From a virus, in IMG/VR virus record IMGVR_UViG_3300034062_006549, positions 1-58,071 of that record: DNA of 58,071 nucleotides. One strand, 5' to 3'. A model generated the notes under the pieces. The model was not told the DNA's origin and did no database searches. It worked only from the letters and a program-made list of their open reading frames with translations. Each line of letters begins with the position of its first letter. The stretch's first letter is position 1. This document shows positions 39,280 to 49,190 of this stretch, one piece after another. A program made the position numbers and the translations under genes.

Positions 39280-40187
39280 TATTGTGTTATGTTAGTAAAG
39301 TTTTTACTGAAATCGATGTTATTACCCCTATCTTGTCTAACTTCATAAAGAAGTTCATTAAATTGGTCTCTGATTTCGTATAAGTTATATTGTTTGTAAA
39401 TATTATTTGTTGTATCGTATAATGTGTAAATTCCATCCTCCATTGATTTGGATTGATTACCAAATAAACCAATAGCCAATGTTGAAAAGTCGTGTTCAGC
39501 AATTTCAATATCCAAAGTAATCGGATTGAAAAAGGTGTTTGTAATTATTATATTTTGATTTGGTTGACCAATAAATGGTGTGGCATTTGGTTTGTTAGAT
39601 GGTGATGATGAAGGTGATAATGTACAAAAAATTAAATTTGTATTATTATCAGTATATCTATATCTTACAGCCTTTTGTGATGTATTTGTAAGGTTAGTTA
39701 CAACTGGTTCACAGAAGAAGGATGATGTTATAATTCTAAAGAAATTTGGTATCTTTGAACCATCAGTATTCAAATATTCAACTCTAAAACCAACTAAACC
39801 CTGATTTGTAAATTTATTTCTATAGATTGATGGGACTGCGTTCAAGTCAATTATAATACCTTTTACATTTGGTAAAGCTGATAAAACACCACAATCCAAA
39901 ATAGTTGTTCTGATTTGTGCTGGTCTTATATATAAGGTATATATTCCGATTCTATTAAATTGTTGTGCAGGTAATGTTAGATTATATAACCCACCCAAGA
40001 TTTCAATATTTGCATTACCACCAGTACTACCATTATTAAAGTAAGGTCTAAGAATAGATGTTGCATCCAACTTAGTTAATGTAAAATTTTGTGTTTCATC
40101 CCTAGAAGGTGTATAATTTAAAATTATTTCTACATCTTCAGGTGATACATCCGCTGGTCTTATAGTACCATAACTTCCAATTGCCAT
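39279..40187 (-). CDS. Baseplate or tail protein, 302 aa
   Basis: A beta-rich protein starting MAIGSYGTIRPADVSPEDVE with a Ser-Pro spacer (CTLSPSSSPSNKPNATPF) about residue 195. The first 170 residues include LQPYF-type and GIYTLYIRPAQIRTT strands. The C-terminal 70 residues (TLDIEIAEHDFSTLAIGLFG and so on) resemble a small baseplate joint. It overlaps the 1024-aa gene by one base (TAATG). A late-type motif lies 13 bases upstream, so it begins a structural transcript. Confidence 0.6.
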   Translation of the reverse strand: MAIGSYGTIRPADVSPEDVEIILNYTPSRDETQNFTLTKLDATSILRPYFNNGSTGGNANIEILGGLYNLTLPAQQFNRIGIYTLYIRPAQIRTTILDCGVLSALPNVKGIIIDLNAVPSIYRNKFTNQGLVGFRVEYLNTDGSKIPNFFRIITSSFFCEPVVTNLTNTSQKAVRYRYTDNNTNLIFCTLSPSSSPSNKPNATPFIGQPNQNIIITNTFFNPITLDIEIAEHDFSTLAIGLFGNQSKSMEDGIYTLYDTTNNIYKQYNLYEIRDQFNELLYEVRQDRGNNIDFSKNFTNITQ

Positions 40188-40200
40188 TTTATTCTTTTTT

Positions 40201-40208
40201 TATAAATA
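40201..40208 (-). promoter_or_regulatory. Candidate late promoter element
   Basis: The minus strand reads TATTTATA followed by AAAAAAAGAAT, 13 bases before the ATG at 40187. It is one of the clearest copies of the motif and lies in a short gap in the baseplate cluster. Confidence 0.5.
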
Positions 40209-40214
40209 TTTGTC

Positions 40215-41372
40215 TTATGTATTTGTAACTTCAAAAAAACCATATCCGTATTTAGTTAAATCACCCACGTTATCAACTTCACCCAATCTAATGATTCTTT
40301 CCAATGCCGAATTTTTCCCCCTTTCAACAAAGACCTCAGATTGGACTTCAGGTTCATCAACAACGTTAATTAAATATTCTTCTTTAATTAAAGGTTCGCA
40401 AACTACATCAATTGGTGTAACTCCCGAAACAATGAAAAGTGTTGTACCATCTTCATAATCATAGTAATCAATTCCATTTATTGTATATCCAGTTGCTAAA
40501 CCATCAGGTGTTGGTCCTTTATATATTCCAACAACTCCCGAACTACCAGTAACCACATATCCCAATTTAAACTTATTAACTCCGAACTGAGCCAAATCAT
40601 TCAAAGATGATTTAGTATAACCTGTAATTATTATATCACTTGTCAAATATGGATTAATTCCACTTTGGTAAATTTCACACGTTGAGTCTCCACTAAAAAT
40701 AAAGTCGTATGAAATTGGTGTGTCAGCCCAACTACCACCAAACGATTGAAAGAATACTTCACCATTCGGATTATCTATTGTAACACCAGTGAATGGTACA
40801 TATACTTTCTTTTGAATTATATTATACCCCCAAGGACTCATACCTGACATCGTAATTGTGTATTCCCCACTTGAAACATATGTATGAGTATATGGTGTTG
40901 ATGTGTATGGTGATACACCAGTTACGTTACCATCACCCCAACTTATTTGGTAATTTGAAAAACTAAGATATTTTTTAAATTCATTTTCTGAGGTGTTATA
41001 TAAAAATATTGTTTTAGCGGGTAGGACTGGATTTCCACTAAAAACAAAATTATTTAAAACATCCTTTTGTGAAATTAAACCATCAAATACTGAATAATAT
41101 CCAACATCAATTGCTGATTGTGTCAACATTATTGGTACACTCAAATCAGTCAATAAAGAACTACCATTTGTTCCACCTGACAAAATTTGTGTCATTGAGG
41201 AATAAGTGTAGGTTAAACCTGTAATCTTAGTTGTTGTGGTTGTTGTTGTTACATCACAACAAGGATCCGCACTGAATGGTTGTGAAAAAAAACCTCTAGT
41301 GTAATCAACTAAAAACTTTTTATTGTTAATTACCTCAGGTGATATTCTTATATGAAAAGTTCTATCTTGCAT
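40215..41372 (-). CDS. PKD-domain tail protein, 385 aa
   Basis: The N-terminus has a Cys pair followed by a TTTTTTT spacer (SADPCCDVTTTTTTTKITG). Residues about 140-195 hold a PKD-type domain: SNYQISWGDGNVTGVSPYTS followed by YTHTYVSSGEYTITMSG. More beta strands and a charged C-terminus (ERIIRLGEVDNVGDLTKYG, YGFFEVTNT) follow. PKD domains are common in phage and surface adhesins. It overlaps the preceding gene by one base and belongs to the same operon. Confidence 0.65.
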   Translation of the reverse strand: MQDRTFHIRISPEVINNKKFLVDYTRGFFSQPFSADPCCDVTTTTTTTKITGLTYTYSSMTQILSGGTNGSSLLTDLSVPIMLTQSAIDVGYYSVFDGLISQKDVLNNFVFSGNPVLPAKTIFLYNTSENEFKKYLSFSNYQISWGDGNVTGVSPYTSTPYTHTYVSSGEYTITMSGMSPWGYNIIQKKVYVPFTGVTIDNPNGEVFFQSFGGSWADTPISYDFIFSGDSTCEIYQSGINPYLTSDIIITGYTKSSLNDLAQFGVNKFKLGYVVTGSSGVVGIYKGPTPDGLATGYTINGIDYYDYEDGTTLFIVSGVTPIDVVCEPLIKEEYLINVVDEPEVQSEVFVERGKNSALERIIRLGEVDNVGDLTKYGYGFFEVTNT

Positions 41373-42202
41373 TATTGAATCAATATTGGGTTTACATATT
41401 CATACCATTTTATTGGATTTGTTATAGTCCCTATTCTTTGATTGTTCAGACCATCAAATATTTTGAAGGTATAATTTGAAAAATCTAAAATTACCTTATT
41501 ATAAAAATAAGTTGACCCCGAAAAATTATATCTGTTTGGTGCTGGAAATATTGATTGTGGTCTATTCATCATTTTTACAAAAACACCTATTTTTGCATCA
41601 AAAAACTTTGCTGACATATAGAATGTGTCCAAGTCAATATATGACCTATCAGTTAACCAATAGATGAAGAATCCCTCTTTATCACCAATAAAATCCAACT
41701 TGTATTTTGGTTTTCTAATTAGAACTTGTCTTAATGATTGTGAAATTAATGCGGGTTCAAATTCACCTTGTTGTACAGGAATTATTATTGTAAAATATAT
41801 TGTTTGATTTTTATCATCATTAGAACTATAAAAATCTAATTTGAAGAAAGAATTCGTGAAAGGTTTACGATAAAAGTAAACTTCAGATGTTTCAAATCCT
41901 TCAGGTAAATATGAATTAACCCAATCAATACTATTCAAAGTACTTGCTGTTACATTCACTGGTTGACCACTATAAAAGTAAAATTCATAGTTTAATGATG
42001 TTCTTGTATCCGTTGGAGAATATTCACTATGTGAATATCTTGCAACTTCAAAGTCAACACCAATACCCAAAATTTCAGTCAAAACATCGGACTCCCATTT
42101 TTCAATATCGTCAGTTCTACCAACAAAATCCCAATTTATTTCAATTGGGATATTAATTGTTTTGTCTGAAACAGGTAATGTAAAATAAAAATTATTATTC
42201 AC
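41372..42202 (-). CDS. Hypothetical tail protein, 276 aa
   Basis: No ATG is available at the 5' end. I prefer GTG at 42200-42202 (M)NNNFYFTLPVSDKTINIP over TTG at 42211, because it overlaps the upstream gene by 8 bases. The protein is beta-rich with aromatic strands (LNYEFYFYSGQPVNVTAST, KYKLDFIGDKEGFFIYWLTD) and ends KWYEYVNPILIQ. It has no recognised domain. It is coupled to the PKD gene by a one-base overlap. The structural role is inferred from position only. Confidence 0.55.
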   Translation of the reverse strand: MNNNFYFTLPVSDKTINIPIEINWDFVGRTDDIEKWESDVLTEILGIGVDFEVARYSHSEYSPTDTRTSLNYEFYFYSGQPVNVTASTLNSIDWVNSYLPEGFETSEVYFYRKPFTNSFFKLDFYSSNDDKNQTIYFTIIIPVQQGEFEPALISQSLRQVLIRKPKYKLDFIGDKEGFFIYWLTDRSYIDLDTFYMSAKFFDAKIGVFVKMMNRPQSIFPAPNRYNFSGSTYFYNKVILDFSNYTFKIFDGLNNQRIGTITNPIKWYEYVNPILIQ

Positions 42203-43970
42203 AATTATCAATTATTGGTTCTGCGATTATGGTCTGTATATTATAATTAGTACCCTCTGGTATTATTCTAAAAAAATAATTTTCGTGTGGATAATGAACA
42301 TTATTTAAAAATGGATAATCAACCCCCAAACCACTTGTGTCCACAAACCCATAAGGATATAAATCTCTCCAAATAAAAGAATTTTTAGTTGTTGAGAAAT
42401 AAGAATAACTTGGTATGTCATCCACAAATTTTGGGTCACCTTCTTCAATATAATCAGAAAATACTCTTGTCGTTAATTTCCAATGGGGTTTATAGTAATA
42501 TCCAAAAGGATTTGTATTTACCCCACCAATGTTGAAGTTATTTGGGTTATACTTGAATTTATGATGTATTTCAGAAATTACTCTTTCTTTTTGTTCGTAA
42601 TCATTCCATTCACAAAAATCACCATCAATTATATCACCCTCTTTTGGAGAATTAACATAATAAAAATTATAAGTTGTTCCATTTTGAGTTCTAGTATATG
42701 AACCAAGTGTGTTAAGTGGTGATGGACAATTTGATAAGTTTTGTGATGAAGACCACCAAATATTTGGTTGACCTTGATATAAAGGTAGATTGAAATCCCA
42801 TCCTTGTTTTAATCCAAAACCAGGTATTTGACTTGAACAAGTCCATCCGAAATATCCTTTCCATATTATGGAAAAAAATAATTCACTGATTGGTCTTTTT
42901 TGATTATCCAATAATGGTGATATTCTGAATTTTTTATCAAATGATAAATTATATGATGGATTACCTTCCAAAATAGATACACGAGCAATACCATTTGGGG
43001 TTAATCCACTACTTTCATACTTTCGTTTTTGTCCAAAAATACCTTGTTCAAAACCTGATTTTGTCAAAGTAGCATCTTCAGGGTTCGTTAATATTTTATT
43101 TCTCCTTATATAATATTTTGATTTGGTATCTGCCGAATTTGAATCTAAAATAACTCTTTTGAATGTACCAAATTGACCTTGATTGAAAGTGCTACCAGTG
43201 TAACCAACATCTATAAAATTAAAGATATATTCGTCACTACCATAGTTTTCATCACCTAAAGAGTAAACCTGAAATAGATTTGTACCATTGTATGTGAAAT
43301 TAGAACTTAACTCAACAAACTCACCAGCACTCAATCCGTGTCTCATTCCACATCTAAAACTTACCAAAGGTCTTCCATTAAACTTACTTCTTTTTGCGAT
43401 TACAAATGGAATACCAGTAGAAGCCGACCACAATATTGTTTGTCCTGAGATATCAATGTATTGTAAATTTTTATCTACATTATCATAAGCATATGACAAA
43501 AAGAAATTCCAATTGTATGATGTCGCACTTTTAGCGGTAAATAAAATATGTTCATTAGGTGGTTGAGTATAACCACTAACATTATAATCATTTCTAATAA
43601 AATCGAACTCGTGAAATTGAGGTAAACCAGTCCAAGAAATACTATTTGGATTGTTATTTGGACTACATTCTAATATCTTTGCTTCACGAGCATTCAAATA
43701 ATACATATTATTCTCAAATGGAATATAATTTGTTGCACCACTATATCCGTTTTGAAAAAGAATTGTAAATTTTGCGGTTGGTCTAAACTCGTCAGAACGT
43801 TGTCTTTCATCATCAAAAACTTGTTCTAATCCAACATTAAAACTTCTATCGTATTCTGTTAATTGTTTCTCATTTTGTACTAATGGAACTTGGAAAAACA
43901 AATTAGTATCTGAAGCGGATTTGAACCTCAACGAACCTAAAACTACTCTTATGTCATTTTGATTTCCCAT
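42195..43970 (-). CDS. Virion structural protein, 591 aa
   Basis: A beta- and Tyr/Phe-rich protein with no repeats. Examples are MGNQNDIRVVLGSLRFKSAS near the start and WKGYFGWTCSSQIPGF about residue 370. No catalytic motif, signal or membrane segment is visible. Gene order (between the 1713-aa gene and the tail genes) implies a tail or baseplate component. The start follows the 1713-aa gene stop by three bases. The family is not recognised. Confidence 0.6.
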   Translation of the reverse strand: MGNQNDIRVVLGSLRFKSASDTNLFFQVPLVQNEKQLTEYDRSFNVGLEQVFDDERQRSDEFRPTAKFTILFQNGYSGATNYIPFENNMYYLNAREAKILECSPNNNPNSISWTGLPQFHEFDFIRNDYNVSGYTQPPNEHILFTAKSATSYNWNFFLSYAYDNVDKNLQYIDISGQTILWSASTGIPFVIAKRSKFNGRPLVSFRCGMRHGLSAGEFVELSSNFTYNGTNLFQVYSLGDENYGSDEYIFNFIDVGYTGSTFNQGQFGTFKRVILDSNSADTKSKYYIRRNKILTNPEDATLTKSGFEQGIFGQKRKYESSGLTPNGIARVSILEGNPSYNLSFDKKFRISPLLDNQKRPISELFFSIIWKGYFGWTCSSQIPGFGLKQGWDFNLPLYQGQPNIWWSSSQNLSNCPSPLNTLGSYTRTQNGTTYNFYYVNSPKEGDIIDGDFCEWNDYEQKERVISEIHHKFKYNPNNFNIGGVNTNPFGYYYKPHWKLTTRVFSDYIEEGDPKFVDDIPSYSYFSTTKNSFIWRDLYPYGFVDTSGLGVDYPFLNNVHYPHENYFFRIIPEGTNYNIQTIIAEPIIDNCE

Positions 43971-43973
43971 ATT

Positions 43974-46900
43974 TTATATTGCATTTGTATTTACCCATTT
44001 AGTGACAAATCTGTCCCAAGCACTTTTCCCTTTTTTAAGTCCAAAGTAAAAATAAAATGGTGCACCAACAGTAATAGCATTTTGTTTATCAGTATTTTGT
44101 TCTCTTGAACCAGGTAATGGATTATATTCAAAAGCTGATGATGATGTAGCACTAACTGAGTATATATATCCACGTCTATCTCTAAAATATGGACTACTAT
44201 TAGTTCTAAAATATCTTGAATTTATACTAACTCTATCGAGTGATTGATATTTGAAGTCAAAGAATTGATTTGAGGTAATTCCTTGTGTCCACCATTCATT
44301 TTTCTGAGAGCCAAAAATAGAGTCATAAATACCACCTTGTTGATTTTGTTTAATTTCCCATTGATAAACTGGTACTCTCTGTGAAAAGATTGGGAAATCA
44401 TTAAATGCACAATTAGATTGTGTTATAGTTGCTAAAGGGTTAATTATATCTCTCTTAGGTGAAATATAATCTCTAATTTGTGTGTCAGAAGAGAAGAAAA
44501 TACCAAATATTGCATCATTAGCATCACCACCATTAAAATAAATTGGGTCTTGAGAGTTTGGTATTTCCACGTATGTATCAGCATCAAACTCATCTACACC
44601 AAGTTCTGAATTAATTGATATCATTTGAGCATAGTCAGCATCAACAGTTACTCTTGGTCTACTGAAATATTCAAATATATTTGCACCATCACCACCTAAA
44701 ATTAAATTTATTAAAGAAGTATTTGCTAATCTTGTGATTATAAAAATATTTAATATGTCTGAAACATTTTTGAATGTAGATGATTGTAAATCATTAACAA
44801 CATAACCATCATACTCATCAGAATATACAATTTCTTGTATGTAATTACTTCTAGGTCCCAAATCCATAATTGTTGTTGGGAATAAAAGATTTCTATCGTT
44901 TTTAAACTTAAGTGAAGTTATTGGTCTTCCAACAAAATATTGTGACGTACCAGAATAGTATGGGCTACTTCGATAATAAAAATTATTTGTTGGTGTATCA
45001 AAATATATTGTTTCAGTACAGAATTCACTAAATGGTTGATTATTTTCATCAAAGAATCTGTTGTTTTTAAAACTAAAAGCATACAATGTACCATTAATCC
45101 AGTTGTTTGTAAAATGATGTGAAAACACATTTCTACAAGCACCAAATATTATATTTGTTCTTGATATCCATTCACCTAACAATGCCACATCTTTAGGTAT
45201 TGATAAGAATAACGTTGTTATTAATATATAACATCCGTTATCAAATACTGTTTGACCTAAATATTCTTTACAACTTCCATCTTGTACTTCAAACTCGCCA
45301 CCACCTGATGGTAATCTATTGAATTTGTAACAATCTAATGGTACAGAATCTTTACAAGAATTAATACTTTGAACTAATTGATTTGTAAAATTTTGTGGTG
45401 TATCATTATCTGATGCACCAGTACTATAAGATGCTATATTTATACCTTGATCTTCCATTTGGAAGATTCCTTCATCAGGAATCGTGTAAATACCTAAATA
45501 TAGGTTCTGTTGTAAAACAAAACTTCTTTTACAATTATCTTGTAAAACATCAGATGTTGGTAGTCTATCTGACCTCATTACTAATTTTCTCTGTGGTGCA
45601 CCTGTACCAAATGTAATAGTTGTACCACTAGGATATTTAAACGAGTAATAAGCCGAATTATAATTATATTGATAACCATCGTTTGGTCTTATTATACCAT
45701 CTCTAATTGATGGTAGAGATAAACTCAAACCCATAAATGAACCACCCTCCACAATTTCACATCTGTTAGAGGTTGTAGGATTTGCAAAATAACCTCTATT
45801 CATTGATGGTACACTACCATTAGCTCTACGATAATAGTTAGCACCAAAACTTTGATCAGGATTTGGACAAGGGAACAAATTATTTGGTGGGGTAGCTAAT
45901 GGATTACACGTTGAAAATTCGTATCCAAATTGATTTGTAATACTAATTCTTCTACCATATGTTGAATCAGTACTTGATTGATTAGTCATTGATAATGTAC
46001 AAAAACATCTTTCATCAATAGGTGTTGTAGGGGTAACTGAAGATATTGTTGGTTGTATTGTATTATTATCTAAATTCGAATAATACTGAATCAAGTTTGA
46101 TGTATATCCACTAAAATCAGTTGGTAAGTAATTAAATGTTGGATAAAATAATGGTGTATTAGAATAGGTACTATTGGTAGTTGGGGTAATACCTGAATGT
46201 TGAACATTTTTAAACCTCCCTTGTATAGGAATATTTAATTTATAATCACCATTTACAACACAACCTGATTGATTTTCATTATTATAACCAAATAATCGAC
46301 CTAATTCATATCTTACTGGTATTCTACTTGAATAAGGGTCAACACCACGAACCATAATAACCAATATATTGTCCTCATAGTTATCTAGAACAACCATTGG
46401 GTTTTTATAAAATTCTTGATATCTTCCCCAAGTTGTGTTCTCATCAGTTTCAATCCTTAATATCCTCATATTATTATTCAATATTCTTGAATATAATGAG
46501 TTTGGTAATTGATTACTACTTTTTGAGAAATATTCACTAATTGTTAGTCCAGTTATCACTTGAAAATATTCAATATCTGTTGGGAATTTGTGATAATTAG
46601 TATCTCCTGATTCAGGTAATGGAATGGAATAATTTATAGGTGGAAAAAAGTTACCTGTACCATCTAATTTTGCATAGCTTATTGATATTGATGTTGTATT
46701 AAGACCATTACCTGAAATTGCATTATTTCCATATATGTTTGTTGCTCCACTAAAACAATTTTTATCATTAGATGAAAGTGGATTAACAAATGTTATCATC
46801 TGGCCTGCAACTATATTTTGTGCGGATTCAGGTGTGCACATCATTACAACAACATTATCAAAATGACTTAATGAACTACTTGGTTGAAACGAAACTTTTA

Positions 46901-49115
46901 TTCTATTAACTCCCCCACCAGGATTATTAGGCGATGAATTGAAATATTTAGCTTTTGTATTAAAAAGATTTATTCGTTCAGGTAATGTGATATTTGATGT
47001 TAAAAATATTACATCTTCAATACCATTAGTACTTGGATTATTTTCAGTACCCTCAACAACTATTGGTGTTCTTGTATTACAATTAGATATTTTATTATTT
47101 GATGGATATACTAATGGAGCTCCCGCTAATATCGAAGTCATTTGTAATTCATCAGTATTACTTGATCCTGCAAAATATTGACCAGGACTTAATGGTGTTA
47201 AATTCATTCCTGATGGATTAGCTGATGGTAACGGAATCGGACTATTTTCAGTAGGATTTTGAGTTTCAGGTGTGTAATTTTCACTAACAGATTTACCATC
47301 CTCACAATCACAAAATTCACATTGGTCATATAACATTATAGGTAAATTAATACCTTTTATTTCAAGTTTAAGTAATTCAGTCCAAACCCATGTGATAAAA
47401 GCAGATAAAAGTAAAAATAAACCACCATTAATAAAAAATTGTACTGAACCTCCAGGGTTTGGAAATGGAGGTAATAATACAGAAACAGCTATTACAAATT
47501 GTTGTATAGCTAAAGCGAAAATATAAAGAGCAAACCCAAAAAGAAATATTTTTAATAAAAATAAAATGAATAATAATACGTGTAAAACATAAATTAGAGC
47601 ATATAAAATTGGTCTAAATATAAACATCACAAATGTGAATAATAAAAATATAATATCCCACTTAAATGAAGAATCATTAGTAGGAAATTTGTTGTTGTCA
47701 CTTTCACAACTTGGGTCTAAAATATTTTTAACTGAAATAAATCTATTAGGTAACGTACCTTTACCATATTGGTCAATCAATTGAGATACAGTATAAACTT
47801 TATTGAAAGCCATATTATAGAATGTATCCTCACAATCTATAGCAGCTTGTGGATCAGCATAATCATCCCAATCTAAACTGAACGCATATGATTTGGCTCT
47901 TTGTGATTGGGATATTATATTATTACCATTAGCATTCCATCCGTACTCTCTAACATTTGGTACTAAGAAGTATGCTCGTTTGATATTTTCAGATAAATTT
48001 GGTGATTGATTCCACTTAATTTTGAATCTATATTTACCCTTTGTTGGGATACCAATTGATGGGTCATCAGATATTATCCTTTCACCAAATTCATTTGTAG
48101 TTACATAATCTAAATTCATTGGTACATCAATCAACCAAGTCCCATTGTCATCAATAACTTGACCACCTTGTTCCAAGGCAAATACTTCTAGGATTGGTTT
48201 TCCTGTATTATCTAAACTTGTTGTTTGTCTAATTGCTAATATCTCACCAGGACCAGCAATCAAACTACAAAGTTCACCTTGTTTGAATTTAGGTTTACAA
48301 TTTTGTTTTAATGATAGGTCATCAACATTTGAAAATATTGACCCCATAAATATGGCCGTTGGTTGGATGGTAATATTGGCCTCACCAGTCAAATCAAAGT
48401 CAGTTCTTGTTATACCAATATTACATATCTCAGGTTGACCCCATAAAGGTTCAACATTAATGATTCTATTAATTGTAACGATTTGTGGTAATTCATTTAA
48501 ATTTGTTGATGATTTAAATTTAGTACCAGCAACTTGAGCATCAGTTGCCCTACCCATCCTAATAAGATCTTGTGGTGACAATGAAAATTCACCAATATCA
48601 GATAGGTCAATATCAATATGTAATGTCTGAGTCCCTCTTGGAACTCCAAAAATCATAAAGTCGCCACTCTCATTTGTTACTGCAGTATATCTAAAATATT
48701 TGTCAAAGACTTCAATGTAACTTGGGTTAGTTAAAATATCTTCTTTTTCAAAGAATGTACCAGTTGGGGAGTGGTTACTATAAGATTTTGTATAAGGTAA
48801 TAAGTTATATCTATAACCATCTTCATTTGTATCTGAAACAGATTTATAAGGGTATAAATCAGTTATGATTGGGTTATTTTCATCTTCATTTGACAATGGT
48901 ATGAAAATTGAAACTTTACAATTAGGTAAACCAAATCCTTGGTTAGCGGTAACTCTACCTATGACAACACCATAGTCGGAGCATTGTCTTGTATAAATTT
49001 GACTTTGTGTTATTTTAAGTGATAATACTTCTAAGAACTCAAAATCTTGGTCTAATAGTACTTTAATTGACTTATCTACACCTACTTGGGTTCTTAATCT
49101 ATAAGAATTTGACAT
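43974..49115 (-). CDS. Giant structural protein with an internal membrane-helix cluster, 1713 aa
   Basis: The first 300 residues include a carboxypeptidase-regulatory-like fold (YGVVIGRVTANQGFGLPNCK, ESGDFMIFGVPRGTQTLHID). Residues about 485-595 hold a cluster of hydrophobic helices (WDIIFLLFTFVMFIFRPILY, ALIYVLHVLLFILFLLKIFL, FALYIFALAIQQFVIAVSVL, INGGLFLLLSAFITWVWTEL), which is rare in virion proteins. A Cys motif, YDQCEFCDCEDG, follows directly. The rest is beta-rich. It is the largest gene here and is preceded by a late-type motif. A baseplate hub or a membrane-penetrating tail protein is the inferred role. Confidence 0.6.
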   Translation of the reverse strand: MSNSYRLRTQVGVDKSIKVLLDQDFEFLEVLSLKITQSQIYTRQCSDYGVVIGRVTANQGFGLPNCKVSIFIPLSNEDENNPIITDLYPYKSVSDTNEDGYRYNLLPYTKSYSNHSPTGTFFEKEDILTNPSYIEVFDKYFRYTAVTNESGDFMIFGVPRGTQTLHIDIDLSDIGEFSLSPQDLIRMGRATDAQVAGTKFKSSTNLNELPQIVTINRIINVEPLWGQPEICNIGITRTDFDLTGEANITIQPTAIFMGSIFSNVDDLSLKQNCKPKFKQGELCSLIAGPGEILAIRQTTSLDNTGKPILEVFALEQGGQVIDDNGTWLIDVPMNLDYVTTNEFGERIISDDPSIGIPTKGKYRFKIKWNQSPNLSENIKRAYFLVPNVREYGWNANGNNIISQSQRAKSYAFSLDWDDYADPQAAIDCEDTFYNMAFNKVYTVSQLIDQYGKGTLPNRFISVKNILDPSCESDNNKFPTNDSSFKWDIIFLLFTFVMFIFRPILYALIYVLHVLLFILFLLKIFLFGFALYIFALAIQQFVIAVSVLLPPFPNPGGSVQFFINGGLFLLLSAFITWVWTELLKLEIKGINLPIMLYDQCEFCDCEDGKSVSENYTPETQNPTENSPIPLPSANPSGMNLTPLSPGQYFAGSSNTDELQMTSILAGAPLVYPSNNKISNCNTRTPIVVEGTENNPSTNGIEDVIFLTSNITLPERINLFNTKAKYFNSSPNNPGGGVNRIKVSFQPSSSLSHFDNVVVMMCTPESAQNIVAGQMITFVNPLSSNDKNCFSGATNIYGNNAISGNGLNTTSISISYAKLDGTGNFFPPINYSIPLPESGDTNYHKFPTDIEYFQVITGLTISEYFSKSSNQLPNSLYSRILNNNMRILRIETDENTTWGRYQEFYKNPMVVLDNYEDNILVIMVRGVDPYSSRIPVRYELGRLFGYNNENQSGCVVNGDYKLNIPIQGRFKNVQHSGITPTTNSTYSNTPLFYPTFNYLPTDFSGYTSNLIQYYSNLDNNTIQPTISSVTPTTPIDERCFCTLSMTNQSSTDSTYGRRISITNQFGYEFSTCNPLATPPNNLFPCPNPDQSFGANYYRRANGSVPSMNRGYFANPTTSNRCEIVEGGSFMGLSLSLPSIRDGIIRPNDGYQYNYNSAYYSFKYPSGTTITFGTGAPQRKLVMRSDRLPTSDVLQDNCKRSFVLQQNLYLGIYTIPDEGIFQMEDQGINIASYSTGASDNDTPQNFTNQLVQSINSCKDSVPLDCYKFNRLPSGGGEFEVQDGSCKEYLGQTVFDNGCYILITTLFLSIPKDVALLGEWISRTNIIFGACRNVFSHHFTNNWINGTLYAFSFKNNRFFDENNQPFSEFCTETIYFDTPTNNFYYRSSPYYSGTSQYFVGRPITSLKFKNDRNLLFPTTIMDLGPRSNYIQEIVYSDEYDGYVVNDLQSSTFKNVSDILNIFIITRLANTSLINLILGGDGANIFEYFSRPRVTVDADYAQMISINSELGVDEFDADTYVEIPNSQDPIYFNGGDANDAIFGIFFSSDTQIRDYISPKRDIINPLATITQSNCAFNDFPIFSQRVPVYQWEIKQNQQGGIYDSIFGSQKNEWWTQGITSNQFFDFKYQSLDRVSINSRYFRTNSSPYFRDRRGYIYSVSATSSSAFEYNPLPGSREQNTDKQNAITVGAPFYFYFGLKKGKSAWDRFVTKWVNTNAI

Positions 49116-49131
49116 CTAATTTTACTTTTTT

Positions 49132-49139
49132 GATAAATA
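49132..49139 (-). promoter_or_regulatory. Candidate late promoter element
   Basis: The minus strand reads TATTTATC followed by AAAAAAG, 16 bases before the ATG at 49115. It sits in the 75-base gap after the gp6 gene and differs by one base from the usual motif. Confidence 0.4.
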
Positions 49140-49190
49140 GTTTATAAACCATTTTCAAAATGATAAGTCAATTATTGTTAAAATAAATTA

